Shown here piece after piece: positions 35,111-46,521 of a DNA stretch of 64,000 nucleotides. The notes beneath the pieces were generated by a model. It was given only the letters and a program-made list of their open reading frames with translations. It was not told the DNA's origin and did not search any database. The stretch's first letter is position 1; each line of letters opens with the position of its first letter. Origin of the DNA: Undaria pinnatifida (Eukaryota > Sar > Phaeophyceae > Laminariales > Alariaceae); contig JABAKD010000026.1 of the NCBI GenBank assembly GCA_012845835.1, forward strand, positions 10,555,838-10,619,837, written 5' to 3'. A program made the position numbers and the translations under genes.

Positions 35111-35479
35111 TACAAAACCAGGTGTACCCAGACGTTTTTAGTGTGTTAATTGACTATCAAGACAGTTTAAGGTAATGGTTTTCTTTCGATAATTGAAATA
35201 CGAATAACTCCGGGAGCACAGGGAAAAAACGGGTTTCGTTCGGACTTCATCTCCGGTCATCGAGGAACAGAGAAGTTTTCGGGGATCTTTTTCTGGGAAT
35301 TCGAGTTCCGATTTAAACCCAGGATGGACAGCGTTCACGATGTGGTCTAATGTATCAGTTTGTTTTTTCTTTCGTCAGTGCTCTGATGTGAATCAAACGT
35401 TCCACCCAAGCACACACAGCGGTGCGACCAACGAACAGAGTATATCCCATTCTCCAGTAACTAGACACCGCAACAGCCG

Positions 35480-35600
35480 CAGCAGAGGTACACACGTGCA
35501 ATAGCCGCAGCAGAAGAGACACGCATGAAGCAGCGGACTGCAACCAGGATGTGGGTCCTTAACTCCAAGGTTCGAATCGGTTCTGGCATGCCACATCGGC
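35480..35600 (+). other. tRNA-like or SINE-like relic
   Basis: GGTTCGAATC (35569-35578) is a perfect RNA polymerase III B-box, and TAGCCGCAGCAG about 75 bases upstream resembles an A-box. The T-stem does not pair well, and no acceptor stem matches TCTGGCATG, so it is not an intact tRNA gene. It sits just before the copia LTR. Confidence 0.25.
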
Positions 35601-35670
35601 AGAGGTGAGGAGATCTGGGAGATGGGGTGGTGGTAGGTGCTAGGGAGAGAGACTGGCCGCGATGGTCAGC

Positions 35671-36098
35671 TATTGCGACATATCTAGCTTACGTTATATC
35701 AACGAATGCACGTCGGGCAGTTGCACAGTTGAACTCGGGTTATTGCGGGAAACAGTAGCCGTAAGCTATTTAGTGAAAAGATCTTTGCAAAGGAATATTC
35801 CGGAGGAATCTGGATATGAAAAACGTTTATTTGTGGTCTTGGAAAGTTTTGGAATTTGTGCCTCGAGGGCATACGTGATGAGGTGGTTGTCCGTACCTAC
35901 CCCATGTTCACTCCACCCTCGCCACCCTTTCCAACCTCTTCTCCTTCTTCCCTCCGTGTTCATCTGAATACTGGAAAATTAAGATAAACCACACCATTTT
36001 ATTTCTTAGGCATGCTGCAAAGAGCCGTACTTCGTCTGTACATCAGCTCGGGGCTATTGTTGCCACACGGTCTTCTGTCCAATTCAATCATGTGAACA
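35671..36098 (+). repeat. 5' LTR of the old copia element
   Basis: About 430 bp. The start is approximate (TATTGCGACATATC). It ends near GTGAACA, followed by CGTTATGATTT, which may be a decayed form of the GGTTATGAGCC primer-binding site seen in the younger copia. Confidence 0.6.
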
Positions 36099-36740
36099 CG
36101 TTATGATTTATGTTTGAACTTGAGTGATTGTTCTGAGACGGGTGACCAAGAAAGCATATTTAAAAATCTCCAAAGACTACTCAAAAAGCAGTCGAGGACC
36201 TTTCAAAAATGGCAGTCGCGGATTGGGGCTAGTCGAGCAGATAGTGGGGAACTACGGGAGGGGTATGTCGGTAGAGACCAGCCGTCACATTTTTAAAGTG
36301 CTAGGAATGGTGAGTGGGCAGATCCTGCTTTAATCCGTCGTAGAGATAGGGGAGTAAACATCGACAGTATGCTGTAAACTATTGATGAGGCCGAGGTTGC
36401 AAAGGGTAGCAGTCTCGCCTTAGGATATCAAGAAGCATGCAGCCGCAAAACTGCTGTTGCTAAGCTGGGGAGTATTGTGGATTCTCCTTTACGAAGGAGA
36501 GACGATTGAGGATTTCGCGACGCCGAATGACTGTATGCAGGCATCTGCAACTGCAACCGACATTCCTGTAAGCAACGATGCCTTGACTTCCCGATTTTTT
36601 GCTTCATCAAGTATTCAATAAGACTATTATTCGACGAGCCCGTATTGCGTGGACATGTGTAACGGAGGGCATAACTGACCGTGCGTTGCTGAACACGGTG
36701 TTTGACACCGGATGATTGACATTTCCTATGTAATTGGTTC

Positions 36741-37277
36741 TTGCCAAGCATTCGCTCCGACAAGCCAACATGGATACGCCCTTTCAACAGATTAGTAATG
36801 GAGAAGAACGAGGACCCGACGAAGGTATTCCCATGCGCAGCTAAGATCGTGGGTGTGCTAGGAGCCTTCACGGTACACTCACGTGTAGAGAATGTGAACC
36901 TGAAGATCGTAGAGGTGCTTACGACAGGCAAAGAATTTTAACAGCGTGTGATCTTGTACAGAGACAACATCTCTCTTGCCGAGATAGAGACGATAATCAG
37001 ACAGAGGTGCACAATTATGTCCATGAGTACGAGAAAGAAAAATCGTAATGTACGACAAGCCCTCGTCGCGAATAAGCCCGCCCGCCCAAACCGTAAGCAG
37101 AGAGGCAGTGGTAAGAGTGTCGCTGGGAAGGACGTTTCTGGTGGTGTTGCCGCAGCCAAAATCGACAACAACAGTACGAAGGATGGGGAGAGGAAGTGCG
37201 ACGACATGCGAAACGAAAACCACCAATTCCAGGAACAAAGTCATCGCCGCCGCGAAGAAGTCCCTAAACGGATTTGA
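36741..37277 (+). pseudogene. gag of the old copia element
   Basis: The reading KNEDPTKVFPCAAKIVGVLG and RVENVNLKIVEVLTTGKEF has gag-like helices. A stop at 36939-36941 interrupts it, after which the same path continues (YRDNISLAEIETIIRQRCTI, a basic Lys/Arg-rich part, and DGERKCDDMRNENHQF). The last part looks like a zinc knuckle that has lost Cys residues. It cannot encode a functional gag. Confidence 0.6.
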
Positions 37278-37680
37278 TGCGGTTGTAGGGTGTCTGCCGA
37301 CTGGTATGATTGGTATGAGAGATGCGGTAGGAGAGCCTGAGCAATGTAGGACGCTACAGAGAAATTGATAGCTTGTCGTAACGCGATCATTCACACGACT
37401 TAAGACACCCACAGATTTTTCCGTGACATGCACCCAGCCGAGGACAAGGTTGAGATTGGTAACGGTACTCTGATTGGCGTTGGCGGTTATGGGTCTCGGA
37501 CTGTCGCTTTTCTCAGCACGGAGGAGGTGTGTCACAGTAGAGCTGGAAGGTGCTATACCCACCCGACTTGGATTTCAACAACCTATCTTCCTTAATTGCT
37601 GCACAGAATCAAAAAGCAGGTTTCACGACTGATGACGAAAATGTGAGCGTGAACTGAGGTGATGGACGATTTACGTTTTG

Positions 37681-37776
37681 TGGTCGTCGTCAGGGTCAAT
37701 CTTTCTATTAATGAAGTGATGGGTCTGGATACTCACACATTATTATTAATAGAAAGATTGACCCTGACGACGACCA
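37681..37776. repeat. Perfect 32-bp inverted repeat with 32-base spacer
   Basis: Left arm 37681-37712 starts TGGTCGTCGTCAGGGTCAAT. Right arm 37745-37776 is its exact reverse complement. The right arm reads plus-strand as RKIDPDDDHIP, which fits the pol frame, so the left arm appears to be an inverted copy placed over other sequence. It lies between protease and GAG-pre-integrase of the old copia element. Confidence 0.95.
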
Positions 37777-37821
37777 CATCCCCTTTCCGAATGCTCGGCT
37801 CCTGAGTCCATCGAGAACGAG

Positions 37822-38540
37822 GTGCAACCTGCTCACTGCGTTCCCATGGTATTTCCTGTTATGGGCCCCGGTAGTGCTGACTTGCATGAGGCTGGCGTAG
37901 ATATCGACGTTTTCCACCGCGTGCACGGAAACGCTAACGGATTTAAGTTGAAACAGACGGGCCACTCACTAGGTGTAGAGCTAATAGGTGGATTGATACC
38001 GTGCACTAGGTGTTCCAGGGCGAAGGTACCGTAAGCCCATTATGAACCGTACGAGATCACGCGTAGCGCAGACCTAAAAAAGGGTCGTTGTTGATCTCAG
38101 TGGCCCTAAGAGTGTCCAATCGCAGCAAGGTAATCAATATGTGATGAAAGTGAAGGACGCAATTACCCGATACTCTTGAATATACTTTCCAGAGCGTAAG
38201 TCCGATGCCGCTGATGCTTTCAGAATTGTTTTGGCTGATGTGCGTGTGGATGGAGTGCCGTCGGTGTGTGAGCGACTAAGATCGAACAACGGCGGATAAC
38301 TCTTTGGTGGAGATATTGGGGACATGTGCAGGCAGCGGTTTCTCAAACAGGAATTCACTAACGCAAAAAATACGGAGCTGAACGATGTTGACGAGAAAGC
38401 GTTTGGTACAATCCAAAACCGCGGCACTTTCCGCTCGCATCCAACTCCCCATCGTCTTTCCCCGCATTGAATGTCCACCAGCGGAGACCCTCTGGGCCCA
38501 GGCTGTATTATACATTGGACTTACGAAGCCCTGAGCCACA
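37822..38540 (+). pseudogene. GAG-pre-integrase and integrase of the old copia element
   Basis: VFHRVHGNANGFKLKQTGHS and GVELIGGLIPCTRCSRAKVP (37900-38030) form the HHCC part. Then DLSGPKSVQSQQGNQYVMKV has the first Asp, and CERLRSNNGG has Asn at the second Asp position. KQEFTNAKNTELN follows where the Glu helix begins. Stops and frameshifts are frequent. Confidence 0.8.
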
Positions 38541-39522
38541 TTTCGACGACATCTTACCCGGGAAACTAGTCGCCGCACGCAATGTGGGCCGGCAAGGCAG
38601 CAGCTGCGTCACCTCACCCTATTCTTTGCCGTATTTTGCTGCTGGAACCGCCCGTCGAAGTCGTTCCTTCAGGTGCGACAGTATCGTCTACATCCGGCCA
38701 GGCATCGACCATTCCCCTTGGGATTTTGCGGATGCTAACGAGGAAAAACAAGGTGATAGCAACAAGGGACGTCACCTCGGAGGAAACACCGGATGTTGTG
38801 GTGCCACCGGTGGCATTGCGGCAATCGGCATCGCCGTAATTGGTAGGGGCATTGGAGCCGGGAGGGACGTCAGAACCGGGACGGACATCGGAGCTGGTAA
38901 AGACGCCAGAGACGGGAGGGCTGAATGGTTTCGATTCTGGTCCACCAACTCCATTGCCGCTTCTGGGGAGAGAGATGCCCCGTCAGCGTCGAGTAACACC
39001 TCCGGCGGGGAGTGTAGACCATGGTGGAGAAGGCGTAACGGGTTCAGTGGCCGGTAAAAAAACACCAGTCTCAGGTGCTTCATCTGCCCCACCAGATTTT
39101 TATCCGTCGTCGGAGAGCAGCATGACATCTGTCTACGGTGACATCGCAATAGAGGCGAGCAAAAAATCGTCATCGGACGAGAGCCGTCCGGTTCCTACCC
39201 GATGTTCGCCGATGCGGAGGGCCAGCTTGAATAAAACTTTCTTGAACCTAGCGAGATGGCGCGGAGATGGGGCCAACCAGAGCGCAGACCCGAGCGCCAA
39301 GTCAAGACGCAGCTGGCCTAGTGAGCATGTTTGGGCCCGATGGAGGGGGGAAAAAAATCCGTGGGCTGCTGGCGGTAGAAGACATTAACCGTAAACCGGG
39401 CGAGTTACCGAAACATCTCGTCCGGGAAGAAGGGCCAGGGCCAGAGTCGGACTCTGCCGCATGCTCGTGGCAGTATTCGGGCGTGTAGATGGAGTTCGAT
39501 TAGCTCGTGGCGGCTGTAACCT
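38541..39522 (+). pseudogene. Integrase C-terminus and linker of the old copia element
   Basis: The plus strand holds MWAGKAAAASPHPILCRILL, then a Gly/Thr/Glu-rich linker with repeated GGTSEPG-like words (about 38845-38910), and SMFGPDGGGKKIRGLLAV before the RT. Such low-complexity linkers are usual between copia integrase and RT. Several frames are needed to read it. Confidence 0.55.
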
Positions 39523-40089
39523 TTGCAGGAAGTGAATGCTATTCCAGACAGGTGCAACGTCGTGGACGACAAGTGGCTGTACAACTGGACGGGTAATTCA
39601 CATCGTATGTTCGTCAAGGCAAAATCCCGTATGGTGGCGATGGGGTACAGCCAGATAGAGATAGTAGACTGCTTTGAGACGTTTGCTCCCACAACATCTG
39701 CTACTTCTAACAGGTTGGTAGCAGCTATGGCATGTAAGATGTACTGGGACCTGAGGCACACAGATGTAGACAAGGGTTTAATTCAGTCGGGAATGGACAC
39801 CGATATGTGCTTGCATCTGCCCAGTTGTGGATCAGTATCTGCAAAGGCATTGCTGCTCAACAAGGCACGTTGCGCCCTGAGGCAGAGCGTGGTTGAGCGT
39901 AGTATCAGCGTTTATCGTCAGAGCTGGTCGGGTGTGATTTGGAGCAATGCTTTGCAGACAGATTCCTGTGGGTTTCTATTTGCGTTTGCTCGTGACGCTG
40001 TGGCAATTATGGTCTGTCATGCGGACGACATCAAGATTTCAGCCACTGAGGCAGTGACTGAAGTGGTAATCAGTGCCCTCAACCAGTGA
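39523..40089 (+). pseudogene. Reverse transcriptase of the old copia element
   Basis: One open frame reads VDDKWLYNWTGN, VKAKSRMVAMGYSQIEIVDC, FETFAPTTSATSNRLVAAMA and VMVCHADDIKIS-like catalytic-box sequence (text: IMVCHADDIKIS). The first catalytic segment reads LRHTDVDKGLIQSGM, changed from the usual MDVKTAFLNG. The frame ends at a stop after ALNQ. It is a pseudogene by substitution and by the broken neighbours. Confidence 0.85.
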
Positions 40090-40119
40090 TGTTCCACCAA
40101 ACATATCGGCAAGGTAGTG

Positions 40120-40980
40120 TGGTACATGGACACTGAGTAGATGCGACCGGGAATTATGTAGGTTGGAAATTTTGCAGGTGATGCAGTTCATCCGGAGTGT
40201 ACTAAATCGTTTGGGAGTCTCGAAATCCACTCTCAACGCCGCAACTCCTTCCAATGTTCTCAGGCACGGGAGCAAGGATAAGGTAGTGGTGGATATACCG
40301 TTTCGTGATATCGTGGGGAGTCTGATGTGGACCGCGAACCAGAAGAGGTCCGATATCTGGAATGCACTTCGGGCAATCGCGCGTTTTTCGCATGACCCCG
40401 AGCCAATTCACTGCAAGGCGGCGCGGAGCATTATCGAATATCTGAGTGCCACGTCGGACTCAGGGCTGAGGCTTAGGAGAGATGACTACTTGGGATCTGT
40501 GCACTTCGAGCTTGAGTTGGAGACGTATGTACAAGTAGATTACGTCCACAAGGCAGAGGACAGACGTTTCTTTTATGGTAAAACCGTTTGTTGCGGCGGG
40601 TTCGCTAGTGTCTCGGCTTTCGAGGACTCAGAAGTGCGTTACACCATCTAACACTGAGGCGGAATGCGTGGCCACGGCAGACGGGGTAAAATAGGCAATA
40701 TAGGTTGGGGGGATACAGGTGTTCCTGATGCCCCGTGTGGGTTCGATGAGCTTGGTGTGTAAGAGGACAACAGCGGGGGTATAGACTTAGCGAAAGCCCC
40801 TGGAGGTCATACAACAGCTAGAACATTGATGTACGGCACCATTTCCCCAGGGAGATGGCTGCCAGCGGAGACATCTCAGTGCAGTATATTCAGTAGGATG
40901 ATCGGCATGCTGCTATTCTGAGAAACCGCCTTGATAGGAAGGATTTCGAAAGGCACCGCGAAATCCGTTCGAGTCCGGAG
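40120..40980 (+). pseudogene. RNase H of the old copia element
   Basis: GVSKSTLNAATPSN, VDIPFRDIVGSLMWTANQKR and SDIWNALRAIARFSHDPEP are conserved connection motifs. TYVQVDYVHKAEDRRFF has the A/V-D-Y site, and a shifted frame gives SNTEAECVATADGVK. Relics of ISVQY...D..HA.IL reach about 40980. Stops and frameshifts break it. Confidence 0.75.
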
Positions 40981-41102
40981 GTTAGGTTTCAATTTGTCCT
41001 GGCTTTCTAGTAGATCTTAGCATTTGATTGTAGGCGGTTCGTTCTCGGTTTGGCAATACTCGCCGTCGCAACACCTAAGTTTGTTGATACAGGGAGGGAA
41101 GG

Positions 41103-41537
41103 TATTCAATATTGGTCTTGTCAACGAATGCACGTCGGCCAGTTGCACTGGTGCACTCGGGACATGCCGGGATAATGGTAGCTACCAACGGATATTGAAT
41201 GGAGCGTTGCTTGGAAAGCAATATTGCGGAGGAATCTGGATCTAATGATTCTTCGGTTGTGGTTCTGTAAGCTACTGGGGATTTAGGCTCGAGGGCAAAC
41301 GCGATAAGGTAGTTGTCTGTCCTCACCGCATGGTCACTACACTCTCGCCATCCTCTCTAACCTCCCCCCCTCATTCCCTCCGTGTTCATGCGGATACTTC
41401 ATAGTCAAGATTGAAATACACCACATCTTCTTATTTCTTTTTTCATAGACATACTGCATGCTGGGGGAGAACTTTGTGCGGACATCAGTTAGGGGCTGTA
41501 GTTGCCACTCTGTCTATTGTCCAAGGGCCAGTGAACC
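41103..41537 (+). repeat. 3' LTR of the old copia element
   Basis: Preceded by the purine tract GGGAGGGAAGG (41091-41101). It is collinear with the 5' LTR in blocks and ends near GTGAAC. I could not identify a clear target duplication because the borders are diverged. Confidence 0.6.
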
Positions 41538-41619
41538 TGCGGGAAACGTACTCACTCGCCCCGAACTTTTCTGCGTGCTGCTGCTGATTGATGATTCGCC
41601 CTGGCAGCGACGGCACAGG

Positions 41620-41970
41620 CCCGTGGCAGGTAGGGTCACTCATTTTAGAGACGGGCCGCGGCCCCACCCGGCCCAATCAAGATTCCCAACGATGCGCCGC
41701 GGGCCGGCCCGATCCATCACATTTTCAAATTGTTGACCCGGCCTGGTCCATGACATTTTCGAAATTGTTGACCCGCCCGGCCTGCTCTGTGGCATTTTCA
41801 AAACTCTCGCCCCGGCCCGGCCGCCCGGCCTGACCCATCACATTATTGAAACTATCGACCCCGTCCAGCCCGGTCCATCAGATTTACAAACAAATTATCG
41901 GCCCGGCCCGCACTAAACCTTCCAGTTTAAGATCGGCCTCGCCCGGCCCGCACGTTCGGCCTATGACAAG
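41620..41970. repeat. GGCCCG-word tandem repeat, second array
   Basis: Units of about 50 bases alternate GACCCGGCCTGGTCCATGAC with ATTTTCGAAATTGTT-type AT-rich spacers. Five or six units. It adjoins the 3' LTR of the old copia element. Confidence 0.8.
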
Positions 41971-44900
41971 CTCAGACGAAAACGAACGCAGACGTGTCGC
42001 CAATGAGTAGCATGGAAGGGTGCGCCATCTCCCCGAACGAGAACTTGTTTTGTAACGTAGTAGGGGTCACTATATGCAGCAGTAAGCATGTTGTACAACC
42101 GCCGCAGGCAGGCACATATTGGACTTTGTATGAAGAGGAGAGAGCGTATGACAAGCAGCCCTTCAAGCTAGGTCACGGCATTGAGGACAGCCGAGACGAA
42201 CGTTTGCTCGCTGGCAACATTCGAGCCAACAGCGCGTGTCAGCTCCTCCAACCAGTCGTGGTTTTGGTGACACTTCTGTGGCGACAAAACAAACCCAGCA
42301 GCTTCAATCTAGCAGGCGATATGGTGAGGGGAGGTGAATGGTGTTGTGTTCAGAGCGTAACGCGACGCAACTAGCCAAGCAAGTGAAGCAACCTTGAGCT
42401 GGGGGACGCCAAGGAGAACGGTGACGACGGCTGGCAAAATTATTTATGATATTTGGTTAAGGAAGCGAAGGGAGTAGGTCACGACGGCACGCGGTGGTGA
42501 ACCGTTCGTGGTAGATCGGCAGCACGCTCGAAGCTCGTTGCGATTCGAGCGCAGGTATTGGGTTTTAAGCCCACTGGAGAGCATGGCGGAGAGCCCTTGG
42601 TGGAAATATATATTGTTCGTACTTTCAAGTTCGAAATGCTGGAAGCACACACCCCGACCATAAACAACCACCCCTGGCCATTTTCACTCAGGTTTCCATT
42701 TCCCGCCTAAACTCTCAAATATTTGACTGAAGATCTTCGCACAGATAACTCAACACGTGACCCAACCAGTCAACACGGACAAAAACGGCATATATACTTG
42801 TACAGAGATCAATCTCATTGTTGAAGATATTTTTTTTCGCAAAATGTTTCAACTGCTGCAAACAGGACTATCCGATCCAAACGTTATTCTGTCTGGTTTC
42901 TCATTCCAAGTGCCCCATCAGGCAGAAACAATATATTCGTGGCTTTAGCTTACGGGAGTAGTCAATCAAGACAGAGTTTTTGGTCACTTTTTTCAAGTAA
43001 AATAGAGAGTTTCGGACCACTTTTTAACGTAGGAGTTTCGCCTAAAAGTTATAAGTATGCCTCCGTACCGTGGAACGGTTTTCACAGTCCTGTAAAATTT
43101 CTGCTTATTTCTAAGCAAAGGCGCCCAGATTTTAAAATAACACATTTCACAAATAAGCAGCTACCAGGTAGTTCCTAGGAGCTCAGGCACCTCTAAGAAT
43201 TAGGCGGAGTTGACCTGGACGGGTTCGTGGTAACGAATGCGGAGGACCTGCCCTGCCCAGCCAACAGCTATGCAACCTTCTAGGCAGAGCAAAAGCCCTT
43301 CAGCTCCTGACGTAAAGGTCCTGGCCATTGCTCGTGAGCGGGAACACGGCCACGAAAGGCGGCAAAGGCCAAGACCCACGTGGTGTTCAAGGCGCTCGGC
43401 AATATACACGCCCGACAAGTTCTTGATTTGGCAGGAGAAGAGCCCTCGGATGACGGTGGTAGCGAAACAGAACTCGTCGTGGGCCGATGCTCAGGAAGGT
43501 AAATCAAGCAGGACAAGCATGCAGAAGAAAAACTAGCACCAAATGGTCCGCGCGCGCTGACTTGACGCTGGTGATGATGGTACAGGTTTTGTTGTCTTGC
43601 GTGAAGACGCGATTTGTGTCTAGTTGAGTCTTGGTCGTATTTCAGCCGATCGACTAGCACCTGGTACACACTTGATGCCAATCCACAACCCATACATGTT
43701 TCGATTGTGAATTTCAGCTGACGCAATATCGGTCTCCTACTTATTATATGAAAACATGGTAATACAGTTACGATAGTATAACTGTGGTATACAACTGCAT
43801 GCGGGCTCCGATTGTTTGAGTTTTTGTCATCGTATATATCACCGAATATCGTGTAGCAAAAAGTCAAAGCTCGCTTACACCCTAAGAGCCTCCCCTCCAC
43901 CAACTTCTGCAAGAGAACTCGAAGAGAGTGCGTGAAGCAACGGGTTGTTGCCACGTCTGAGGTCGGGTCCCCAAACATTTGAACACTAGGGGTCTTATCA
44001 CGAAGTCGAATCGGGCCATGTGTACGTATAGATCTAGATATAACCACATTTTTCTCAAAAGGTCATGGTTCACGGTATAAACATTTCACCATATGATTAC
44101 AACTTACGTCATCTGTACGTTCGACCAGTTGAGTGGCCTATACTGTACTACTGCAGAAAAAAACGTTTCGCGCTTTAGAGTCGTGCGTTTTTTTCTGGAA
44201 GCAGAGACAGCTTCACTGGCGCAGGATCGATGCTGCAGCTGTGAACGGGCGACGGATCAACCTGGGGACTTATTTTGTACGACGAGCCCAGCATATTTCT
44301 GAACGTCCACAACTTCAAATCTGAAAACTTTCCGGTCAAAACTTCCTAGTCTAATGTATTATGAACAGGAGATATTTTTTCCAGTAGACGCAAAAAACGG
44401 TCTCAGTCACCTGCAAATGACGGCTGTTTGTTGAGATACATAGGCACGTTTATATGTCGAGGTCTGGCGGTCAAGGGCTTGGCGTCAGAGGGGGACCAGC
44501 AACAGGCGCTCTTCGTCCCTCACACTTGGGAGCAAACCTCACGCGTAATCACGTTGTTAGCAGGAACGAGACGAGCAGCCGCGGAAGTGTTTTTTTGCCT
44601 GGAATGTCAGCAGATAGATGAACTCACACTGAATTCGCCCACCCAGTAGAACATATGTGTCTCTCCCCTCCTTCCTCCCGCTTAATGGGTGGGTGGTTCC
44701 TCGTTTAAGTAGCCCCGCGAGGCAAAAACAATTGAAACAATAACAATGAGGACATGAAGAAATAACCCGGTCCGCCGGAGAAAGTCAGATTGAGGGTTCC
44801 TTCCTCTCGGCGGGGAGTGCACCCATAAGTCTTCCAAACTGTTTTGCCCGTATACACCAGACCCTTCCCGGATCTTGCGAATGATACAGACGGCCTTGCT

Positions 44901-46521
44901 TCCATTCTCTCGTCGAGAGCTCACTCCAGGACCATCAAAAGCGAGCTTGCACATTTCCTGGAGCGGTTACCCCTGCTCAAGATCCACCCAAACGAGCCCA
45001 GTTTAGGGTAGCGGCACTTGATGGCGGCGTGTAAGCTCGAGGTCCCCGCGCCAGGTAACAGGCCCAGTGATGAAGGAGGACCTTGGTCGAAGACAGAGCT
45101 GTCGGGAGTGTCATTGCCCCGCTCGAGATTATCGGAGGTTTTGATGCAAGCGTGAGGCCCATGTAGACGTCAAATTTTTAGATTTCCAGACCGCTCGTGG
45201 CCACCAGGAATGGTCCATAATGCATCCATATAACAGATATGCGCGAAGGCACACGGGGCCGGCCACTCCGCCCCAATGGCAAAGGGGCCGAACTTTGGAA
45301 CAGGAAATAGAATTCCAACGGGTTATGTGTACATGCCATATAGATAATTGGATATAGTTCTGTCATTGCTATATGCATAACTAAGATGACGTGCGATCGC
45401 TCTCGCTTAAGCGGGACAACTATCCCCACTCTCAAAACAGCACTCTTCACAGCTCTCTTCAAATCTGCGTCTGGCCTGTGGACATTTTACACATTGGAAA
45501 GCTCGACGCAGCGAAATGCCTTTCCACCTGCGCACACCTATCCCCGGCACGACATTCAGCATGCGAGAAGAGTTAAGGGTGCTCAAACACAGAAGGTGGT
45601 GACCCCTAAGAACACTTGCCATCCTGGCTTCGTCGAAAACTGCGTCTATCAAACTTTCCGCAGATTTCTGCTGAAGGGAGAGAGATCAACTAATATCAAA
45701 GAGATGAGTGTTATAATTCGTACGGCACGTATGATATGTACAGCAGTAGCAGCTGTGATGGACCTACGCATGCACTGTCAACGTTGCTACGTACGGCATG
45801 TCCTACGTGCAGTATTTGCAGCAGCACCTCAGGGAGAGCTACGTATAACAGTATGTAGTCTATGGCACCGAACTTCACAGAACGTACATATGACATGTAC
45901 AGCTGCAGTAGTAGAAGCAGTAGCAGCTGAGATGGAGCTGCGCATTAGATGTCAACGTTGCTACAATACGTGCGATATGTCGTATCTTCATCAACAGCTG
46001 CTGCTGTGTTATCTTTCTTCACAGCTACGACGCTGTGGGCCATCGCACGTGTCCGTTTTTCATTATCCGGTAATTAACGGACTCTGCAAAGAGTGTTCTG
46101 TTTCACGACATTGCGCGAACGCTGCGCGCACACATCACACTTGTCCCCTTCAGCGTTTCACCTCTCTGTCCAAAATCGTTACGGTTGCTGGCGTATTTTC
46201 TGGTTCCCAAACCTCGAACGTTTCCGCCAACCAGCGTGCGTGTACGTGTTCCCGACCTTTTGCTCTTTGTCTCTCCGCGTGGTGTTCGAGTACTGGATAT
46301 ATATATATTTTTATTTTATTTTATCCTCCGGCGGATGGGGAAAAAGTAATAATTGTACGAGACAGGGGGTGGCACTTGTAGCGCACGTACGTGTTTCCGA
46401 CCTCATTCTGTCTCTACGCGTTGTTGTTGAGTACCCAGACTTTTTGGCGTATACTTTGGGCCTGCAGTATTCAAGACCTCCCAGCGCCAACTTTGAGGAT
46501 TACAAGCTCGTAGCTTCTCGT
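41971..46521. other. No gene assigned; internal repeats near 45.7-46.0 kb
   Basis: Open frames occur (for example 41994-42374 and 45386-46381 on the plus strand, 43280-44047 on the minus strand) but none has a domain. Part of the 331-codon frame is made by a repeat: about 45732-45800 resembles 45888-45975 (ATGACATGTACAGC and TGTCAACGTTGCTAC words), so the long frame is suspicious. A region at about 44690-45160 on the minus strand has protein-like pieces that I cannot name. Confidence 0.4.

Larger units (their letters stand above)
35671..41537 (+). mobile_element. Old, decayed Ty1/copia element
   Basis: Two diverged LTR copies (35671-36098, 41103-41537) surround gag, protease, integrase, RT and RNase H remnants in copia order on the plus strand. 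LTR similarity is clear in blocks (TCAACGAATGCACGTCGG, GGAGGAATCTGGAT, CTTCCCTCCGTGTTCAT against CATTCCCTCCGTGTTCAT) but far lower than in the first copia element, so it is older. It belongs to a different copia lineage from the element at 8-15 kb, as the gag and pol sequences differ. Confidence 0.85.

Noticed and set aside
35540-35595. Functional tRNA gene
   Set aside because: The B-box is good, but the T-stem pairs poorly and no acceptor stem can be formed.
43280-44047. 255-codon minus-strand frame as a gene
   Set aside because: No domain, mixed composition, and overlapping equally long frames on the other strand. I could not separate it from chance.
45386-46381. 331-codon plus-strand open frame, the longest unassigned one in the right half
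   Set aside because: Part of it is an internal repeat with CAG/GTAC words, composition is not protein-like, and no motif is present.
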